Source: Agriotes lineatus
Lineage: Eukaryota > Arthropoda > Insecta > Coleoptera > Elateridae
Assembly: GCA_940337035.1 (NCBI GenBank)
Contig: OW679203.1
Span: forward strand, 78,817,061-78,881,060
Length of the DNA stretch: 64,000 nt
Direction of reading: 5' to 3'
Under the pieces are notes generated by a model. That model made no database searches. It was not told where the DNA came from and was given only the letters and a program-made list of their open reading frames with translations. Position 1 is the stretch's first letter. Each line of letters opens with the position of its first letter. Positions 59,170-64,000 of this stretch are shown here, one piece after another. The position numbers and the translations under genes were made by a program.

Positions 59170-60110
59170 AAACAACAATTAAACTCAAGCTCCAAGCAAA
59201 TCATACTGAAATACTAAAAACCAGCATCAAATCGTACCAAACGAACCTTACGGTTCCATAGACATATCAGAGGGCCGACCTGTGCCAATGAATATGGCGT
59301 GCGGTTCTTTTTCAAATTATCAAAGTTTGTTTAAATGACCAAGGTAGCGTTGTCAAGGAGTTCTTAAATAGAACCGACATGTTCATTAGCTTAAGTAAAC
59401 TGATTAACCTTTGTGTAATCCAATTCCCTACGACCTGAAACAAACTCAAAAATGTTTACTATAAAAATTACTTGCATTAGCCATACATGAAGCCAAACAT
59501 ACTCTGAATACAATTATATTAGAACCAGCAGTAAGTACAACAATTTGAGCGAACGCCATAGGTTGAATTTAAATGTACAACCACTTTAAACGCTACAAGA
59601 TAATTACAAGAACTTCCAAGCAGCAGTGTTATTAGAGCCTAATTCGAAAGAACCAACTTAAGAAGAAAGCGAGGCAAAAGTTACTCAAATATGCACATTA
59701 ACGCAGCACTAGAATATAGTTAAACACTTAGGTAACACTTAGTAATTAACTGACAGGTTGATCCAAGCACAATGTGTTCAAAAAATACCACATTGACGGG
59801 AAGTTTACCTTCAGATCAGCACAGGCAAAACTGGAGCAACATTTCGAACAGGATCCAAAATTAACCTGTGAGTTCAGGTTTCGGATTGAACACTAATAAC
59901 AGGTTCATATTTACCTTGGACAATGTGCATAGATTCGCCTAGCGGAAGAATGGCGCAGGCCTGCACCAGGAAACAGGCAGCATAAGCGGCAAATACTGAG
60001 TTACAAAAGCTTTCAAATTTATGACGGTAAAATTAGCAGCTCGATTTTGACGACTCCAGGGATCGATTCTATAATCTGTAACGCGACTGCCTAATTACAA
60101 CGATGAATAG
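59170..60110. repeat. Dispersed repeat family C, copy 2
   Basis: Second copy of the repeat at 46860-47740, in the same orientation, diverged with indels. Non-coding as far as visible. Confidence 0.5.
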
Positions 60111-63100
60111 AAGTATAAAAGACCACATACTTCAAATGAAGCAGAAACCGGTAGGTCAGAACTCGATACGCTAAGTAGAAGAATCGTAATAATCACGATA
60201 GAGAGGCATAACATGCATTGCATTTCCCAATTTAAACATCCGTAAACTTTTTAAGTGGATATAGTTCTTACTAAGCCCACACAAGCACTATAAAAAGTAA
60301 CAACTACACTGAAAGCAAAAACACAATGGAATTCTAAGTGCATTTGGTATGCAAGACAGCAGCCGAAAGAGAGAGACAGACGTGAACCAAAGGGATGCTC
60401 TCAGAATAAAAACGTGCCTGGATACCTGCACACCTGAGACATAGTGGCATAGCGAACTAGTTAGCCAGTTAGCGGGCCAGAAGACCAATCGATAAATTGC
60501 TTAGAAAAAAATTTACATCACTATCAAACACGAGTTCAACGATCAGAGGAGCATGGATGGCGCCAGCCAGAAGAGCTCCGGATTAACAGCAAAAGTAAGG
60601 AAGAATTAAAGCGTAGCTATTCGACCGTAACACTATCCACTACAGTTTCCAGCACTTAAGTAGTATCTTTTATAATTATGTTTGGGTCTCCCTAATTTAC
60701 TCTGCAGTGGGTCCATCTTGTGCTGATATTTAATTTTGATTTTGCTGTCCTATTCATTGTTTAATCTTCTACGCACCACTATTGCTGTTTAAGAATTTAA
60801 TCGTTCCTCGATTCTAATTTACTCTTACTTATTTCGCTTTTATTTGACCTTTCGTATAAATTGCTGTCGGCAGGTATTCAAATTCTGTAACACTTTCTTT
60901 CAGTTGCTTCTACTTAGAATTTGGAATTTCGTTCTTTCCGATATCCATCGACAGCAACAAGATTGAGTTACAGTTATTTAATATGGTTTGCACATATTAT
61001 AACTGTTTCAAGCTGTGATGTTTACAATATTTACAAAATGTCCGTACTTTGTATCTATCAAAATTTTGTGCACTAACTCAGAAGAACCCTACTGGAAGAT
61101 TTATAAAACCGGCAAGGAATACTTACGTTTTATAATTAGTGCTGTGCCGGAGTAGTGCAGCGTAACACGGTCTAGAGTGAACTATATTTCAAAGCTCGTA
61201 GTGACAGCGTGACTTTTAAAGCAGTTTTGCCCCACACTTTTACCATCATTTTAAGGAAATGCTGAGAGCGCCAGGCTCAGTGCTTTCATCTTAGGTCGCC
61301 TCTCTGTGTCACTTTGCGCGGTTGAGTTACTTTCAGGACTACCAATTAGCAGTGCGTGTTTGGCGTCTTATTCGCAGACTAAAGTAGGTGGATATTTCAA
61401 AGTTTTAGCGACTAAATGGGGCTAAGCGTAAGTTATGTAAAATTATTTAAGGTTTGTAAAAGGGGTGTTTTAGCTGTAAATGGAATTTAACTCGGTCTCG
61501 TGTGTATGTAGTTAAGGTGGTTAGTTAATTGACTTGCAATGTGAAATGTTACACTGTACTGAGAGCGAAATTTGTCATCATTACTAGAACGACTCCTAAA
61601 ATTGATCGCAAAATCCTTTGGATAAGTATTTATAGGTTCTCAGTATTCGCTAACCTCATCATGTTTTCTGTATTTGGCGGTAAAATGTTGTCTTTCCAAC
61701 TCCAACAATTAAGGTTATTAAAAACTATTTAAGCTCTTAAACAAAAAAGTAAATGAGGGTATATTGTTGTCCGAAAAAATATGCCCATTGCACTGCAAAC
61801 CCAAATATTAACTGCCAAAGAGATTTCTCCTCAAGACATTCATGTGAGCATCCTTTGTGTTGATGGAAAAGCTTGCTATTTACAAATGGCAGCTGTAAAA
61901 TGACAAAATAAAATTTTGAAATATAGAGAATGCAAGAAGACAAGCCGGGTAGTGGACAAGCTTAGGTAGTGAAAGCTGTAGCCAGTGTTAAGTGTCTGGA
62001 AAGCATGTTGCTCGATGTAGGCCTGGTTAAATGAATAAGAGGTAATGGGAGCTTCTCGAATATTAACAATGCTCACGGCACTATTAAAGGACTCAGCATT
62101 AAAATGACGCCGCTTCCAGTCGCACGCAGATGTAAAGCAATCTGTTCAAGATTTTTTTCGCTAGAGGACTGTAAGGACAATTTTTGAATTTAGCGCTTTT
62201 CGGCTCTTCATTTCAAGTACAGGTGCTGCCAAAAAATGGACATTTACATCTATTTTCGCGATTACTCCATCTTTTGCTACTGCATTTATATGCGGCTAAA
62301 TTACTTTGTCGTATTATTTTTAATTTGGAATTGTTTGGCAGATGTCAAATATTTGATGTTGCTACATGACATATTAATAAAACAAATTCAAGCCGCTAGA
62401 ATTAAACAAAAATCTGTTATAAGGGTTATCTTATTTTTTATTGGCCTCAACTGTACTAGCGTCTCCAGGCGCCTGTTATGATCGTCAATTTAAATTTAGA
62501 TATGCTTGCTTGCCATATAAATGACATGACAGCTTTTCGGCTACAGATAGGCATAGAATTGTTTGTCGGTTTAGACGAAGAAGTTGGTTGCATCATATGG
62601 CGTAATTCTGACATTTCAACATGAGTTAGGAAAAGCACGATAGGTAACGCACACATGCGTTCTTTTTGGCTTTGAAATTCCAACGCCAGACTTGAAAGAG
62701 GCAACACGTGTGGTCGTTCTTTCTGCGACCAAGGGCCAAGAGCCTCCGCCGGTCGACGTCAAAATTAAGTGAAACTGCGGATGGGTGTTACCGGTCAAGT
62801 TCTTGGTCATTTAAGAGACATGTGGTGCTGTTATTAGCTGAGGAATTCTTGTATGGCGGAGTTGGCAACTTCGATTGATGCCTTGAGGCGGGTAATTAAT
62901 TGAGAACCTCTTTCGTGCTAATTGTTTTTAATGAAGTTACTTGTACCGTACCCGCAGACTTGCCTGGTGATTACGTTCTTCGTTTCTACCTGCTGGGAAT
63001 TTAACATAGTATGCACCCGCTCGACAGGAAGCACCCTAGGCCGTTTCTAGTAGTTCTTCAAGCAGCTTGGGGCTGCCGCTTGAGCACGGATTACAGCTTC

Positions 63101-64000
63101 GTTGGACGTCAAAGAATGGCTGGTGAGCCCCTCAGAGGTACTGTGTCGTTTGTAGTAATTTTAAAGGGCACAATATGCAGTAAAATGGTCATTTATATAA
63201 CAAAGTGTCGCCATTTTTACGTAACGTTGTTATTTAAAATAAAGATTTTGAATAGTAACTACCTCCATTAAGTTAGTTTTGACTATTTGCCGTCAAGTTT
63301 TACTGTCTGTAATTAGTTTAATCATTGTGGAATTAAAGTTGTTACCGTTTTTGAGCCAGTTAGATCATTTACTGTCAAGGTTACCGCCTGTACACAGATG
63401 AAATGTTGGGCAATTAACAACACTAACTTTTATCCAGTATTTCATTAAATATTCATTGTTCACATATATATCTCCACGTTAGTATAGTCATTTTAAATTA
63501 GTTATGCTTTTCTTTTCTATGAGGTTTGCAGGTGTATTTTGTAATGTTTTTCCTCTGCAAAGGGATTCAGACAGCTGTAGAAAAATTCAAGCAAGGTCGT
63601 AACGACGTTTTCGTGCTGTAACAAGACTACAGATTAAAAAAAATGTATCACTTACTGAAAGCAACGGGAGTTATTCCTTGAATTTAATTGAGATTTTAGT
63701 TGAAATAGTCTTTTGATATAAATTTCATAAGCATTATAACAATTTTTTATTTAAATCGGGCGTATAATAATGTTTAAAATATATTCGTGCCTGAATTAAC
63801 CGCAGATTGACGCCGATTTCTCACTTTAGGCTTAATATTAGTACAAAGATTACATAATTCAAGCTTTACATGTAATAAATCACCGTCCAGTTGCATGGTA
63901 CATATTTTGACGACAAGGTTAACTCGCAAACCGCACAATCGGCTCTCGGATAATCGAAAATCTGACTAAATGTTTTTTTTGGGTGGAGGGTAAACCAGGT

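Larger units (their letters stand above)
34386..64000. other. Presumed upstream intron (Ig1 to Ig2), at least 29.6 kb
   Basis: The exon at 34215-34385 has a normal splice acceptor, so an upstream exon must exist. No Ig1 exon was recognised before position 64000. Elements inside are listed separately. No gene is seen in 34386-35210, 40830-42400, 43490-44470, 44840-46850, 50100-52690, 53490-55760, 58730-59160 or 60110-64000. The last is about 3.9 kb of AT-rich sequence with nothing identifiable. Confidence 0.5.

Noticed and set aside
1..64000. CRISPR arrays, operons, prokaryotic promoters or a plasmid/phage context
   Set aside because: No direct-repeat/spacer arrays and no dense coding; spliced exons and LINE, SINE and LTR elements show eukaryotic nuclear DNA.

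Overview
This window looks like arthropod, most likely insect, nuclear DNA: AT-rich, gene-poor, with very long introns full of transposable elements. The only host gene I can support lies on the minus strand. Four exons (34215-34385, 22119-22247, 3744-3879, 3124-3272) encode the second and third immunoglobulin domains of a cell-surface protein of the DIP/lachesin/IgLON type. All four have consensus splice sites and their codon phases join exactly. Introns of about 12 and 18 kb separate the first three. The first Ig domain and signal peptide should lie beyond position 64000, and the C-terminus and any GPI signal before position 1. If so, the whole window is the interior of one gene and everything else here is intronic.

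Layout. 1-3.1 kb: flanking intron with a 76-bp tandem duplication. 3.1-3.9 kb: the two Ig3 exons. 3.9-22.1 kb: an intron with a decayed LINE/minisatellite tract (7.1-7.8 kb), a 490-bp TIR element (8.49-8.98 kb), two divergent copies of an unidentified repeat (9.1-10.1 and 13.4-14.1 kb), a palindromic MITE (18.8 kb) and a foldback element with about 500-bp arms (19.65-21.36 kb). 22.1 kb: an Ig2 exon. 22.2-34.2 kb: an intron with a foldback MITE (23.3 kb), a tRNA-derived SINE (26.7 kb) and a triple nest at 28.3-31.8 kb, in which an RTE-type LINE sits inside a hAT transposon with perfect 8-bp target duplications, itself inside a TIR element. 34.2 kb: an Ig2 exon.

34.4-64 kb is presumed upstream intron. 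It holds a BEL/Pao LTR retroelement with 609-bp LTRs (35217-40822) whose pol core is deleted so that protease/early RT is fused in frame to an envelope-like region; a 5'-truncated LINE with 9-bp target duplications (42.4-43.5 kb); a 5'-truncated RNase H-bearing LINE with 12-bp target duplications (48.1-50.1 kb); a Penelope-like GIY-YIG remnant (52.7-53.1 kb); an RTE tail (55.9 kb); a 5S-rRNA-derived SINE (56.2-56.5 kb); and a 2.15-kb element with 257-bp inverted repeats carrying a decayed FEN1/XPG-like nuclease plus a Cys-rich domain (56.6-58.7 kb).

The most unusual items are the XPG-nuclease TIR transposon, the in-frame BEL pol/env deletion fusion, the triple nest, and a subterminal GGCGAATCG-like motif shared by several TIR elements. 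There is no CRISPR, operon or other prokaryotic feature. From about 60.1 to 64 kb I see nothing identifiable.
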